5,835 nucleotides of DNA from JBJXHB01 sp046160725 (GTDB lineage Bacteria; Pseudomonadota; Gammaproteobacteria; Burkholderiales; Burkholderiaceae_C), in contig JBJXHB010000208.1 in NCBI GenBank assembly GCA_046160725.1, forward strand, positions 1-5,835. Reading direction: 5' to 3'. Positions 4,911 to 5,835 of the stretch are shown piece after piece (position 1 is the stretch's first letter; every line of letters begins with the position of its first letter). The notes beneath the pieces were generated by a model. It was given only the letters and a program-made list of their open reading frames with translations, ran no database searches and was not told the origin of the DNA. The position numbers and the translations under genes are program-made.

Positions 4911-5835
4911 TCAGTTGCGGACGGGCTTGCCGGTCTGCAGGAAGCCCATCACCCGCTCCTGGGTCTTGGGATGGTCCAGCAGGCCGCAGAAGACCTGCCG
5001 CTCCAGCGCCATCAGGTATTCCTCGCTGACCAGGGTGCCGGCATCGACATCGCCGCCGCACACCACATGGGCGATCAGGCCGGCGATGTGATAGTCGTGC
5101 GCGCCGATGAAGCCGCCGTCGCGCATGGCCACCAGCTGTGCCTTGATGGTGGCGGTGCCGTTGCGGCCGGCCACCGGGAACAGCCGCTTCAGCGGCGCAC
5201 GCCAGTTGGCGTCGGCCATCGCCCGCACCTGCGCGCAGGCCACGTGCAGCAGCTCGTCGCGGTGGGCGACCAGGATGTCGCCGTCGATCAGGTAGCCGAG
5301 CTGGCGACTCTCATGGGCCGAGGTGCCGACCTTGGCCATTGCTGCGGCGGTGAAGCCGTCGCGGGCAAAGGCCAGATAGTCGGTCGAGCCGGCGGCGGCC
5401 GCATTCTCCGCCGCACGGCGCGCGATGTAGGCCAGGCCGCCGCCGCCGGGCACCAGGCCGACGCCGACCTCGACCAGGCCGACGTAGCTCTCGATCAATG
5501 CTACGCGCCGGGCGCAGTGCACGGCGATCTCGCAGCCGCCACCGAGCGCGATGCCGCGCACCGCCGCCACCGTGGGCACGGCGGCATAGCGCAGGCGCAG
5601 CATGGCGTCCTGCAGCTTCTTCTCTTCCGGCGCTATGCCCTTGGCGCCGATCTTCATGAAGGTCGGCAGCATGGCCTCCAGGTTGGCGCCGGCCGAGAAC
5701 ATCTCGTCCGGCGACCAGATCACCAGGCCGGCATGGCCGGCCTCGGCGATCTCCACCGCCTTCATCAGCCCCTCGATCACGCCGGGACCGATCAGGTGCA
5801 TCTTGCAGGTGATGCTGGCGATGACCACCTCGCCG
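4911..5835 (-). CDS. fadB: 3-hydroxyacyl-CoA dehydrogenase/enoyl-CoA hydratase, C-terminal part (truncated by window edge)
   Basis: The last 307 residues of a longer protein; the frame is open through the right edge, and the GTG at 5828 is an internal valine codon, not a start. The visible part is a crotonase-type domain with oxyanion segments FSAGANLEAM and GIALGGGCE. Both hydratase glutamates are kept: in GGGCE and in VGLVEVGVGLVPGGGG (about residues 102 and 122 of the visible part). It should hydrate trans-2-enoyl-CoA to 3-hydroxyacyl-CoA, and the segment around TCKMH and IGPGVIEGL matches the bifunctional Burkholderiales proteins of about 800 aa in which the dehydrogenase domain comes first. 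This order is opposite to E. coli FadB, where the hydratase is N-terminal. The dehydrogenase half lies outside the window, so its presence is inferred from family knowledge. The protein ends in KPVRN, and the thiolase gene follows after a 158-bp spacer, consistent with a FadB-FadA pair. Confidence 0.88.
   Translation of the reverse strand, partial: GEVVIASITCKMHLIGPGVIEGLMKAVEIAEAGHAGLVIWSPDEMFSAGANLEAMLPTFMKIGAKGIAPEEKKLQDAMLRLRYAAVPTVAAVRGIALGGGCEIAVHCARRVALIESYVGLVEVGVGLVPGGGGLAYIARRAAENAAAAGSTDYLAFARDGFTAAAMAKVGTSAHESRQLGYLIDGDILVAHRDELLHVACAQVRAMADANWRAPLKRLFPVAGRNGTATIKAQLVAMRDGGFIGAHDYHIAGLIAHVVCGGDVDAGTLVSEEYLMALERQVFCGLLDHPKTQERVMGFLQTGKPVRN

Noticed and set aside
1..5835. CRISPR array, tRNA or rRNA genes, insertion sequence, phage or defence system
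   Set aside because: No regularly spaced repeats, no cloverleaf or rRNA-like sequence, no transposase or integrase motifs, and no toxin-antitoxin or defence domains were seen. The window is ordinary chromosomal metabolism plus two surface-related genes.

Overview
The window is very GC-rich and every gene I can support lies on the minus strand. The gene content is a β-oxidation cluster plus a PEP-CTERM exported protein and an SGNH/GDSL hydrolase. Together with the codon usage this suggests a betaproteobacterium of the order Burkholderiales, of the Rubrivivax/Roseateles/Leptothrix kind. That placement is inference from gene style and was not searched.

In transcription order (right to left), the window opens inside a two-domain 3-hydroxyacyl-CoA dehydrogenase/enoyl-CoA hydratase, of which only the C-terminal hydratase domain is visible (4911-5835). 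A 158-bp spacer follows, with a bulged stem-loop (4834-4868) and two abutting palindromes (4772-4790). Then come three tightly packed genes: a 3-ketoacyl-CoA thiolase (3523-4752), a COG4757-like α/β hydrolase starting with GTG inside the thiolase stop (2618-3526), and a crotonase-fold protein starting inside the hydrolase stop (1848-2621). The GTGA and ATGA overlaps indicate one translationally coupled operon. The crotonase protein lacks both hydratase glutamates but keeps the glutamate typical of Δ3,Δ2-enoyl-CoA isomerases. The cluster therefore appears to cover hydration, dehydrogenation, thiolysis and double-bond isomerisation, enough for degrading saturated and unsaturated fatty acids. The α/β hydrolase is the member without a defined role.

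A 242-bp spacer (1606-1847) separates this operon from a small exported PEP-CTERM protein (955-1605). This protein has a signal peptide, a single cysteine and a glutamine arranged as in internal-thioester domains, and a C-terminal PEP-CTERM sorting signal. Its ribosome binding site lies in one arm of a perfect 9-bp inverted repeat, so translation could be controlled by RNA folding. A short gap leads to an SGNH/GDSL hydrolase (159-896) with a hydrophobic N-terminus, possibly co-transcribed. The first 158 bases hold no gene I can support.

I found no CRISPR array, tRNA, rRNA, insertion sequence or phage gene, and no clearly new multi-gene system. The points most worth checking are the Shine-Dalgarno-sequestering repeat, the thioester-type PEP-CTERM protein, the isomerase-type active site, the intergenic stem-loop, and the hydrolase embedded in the operon.
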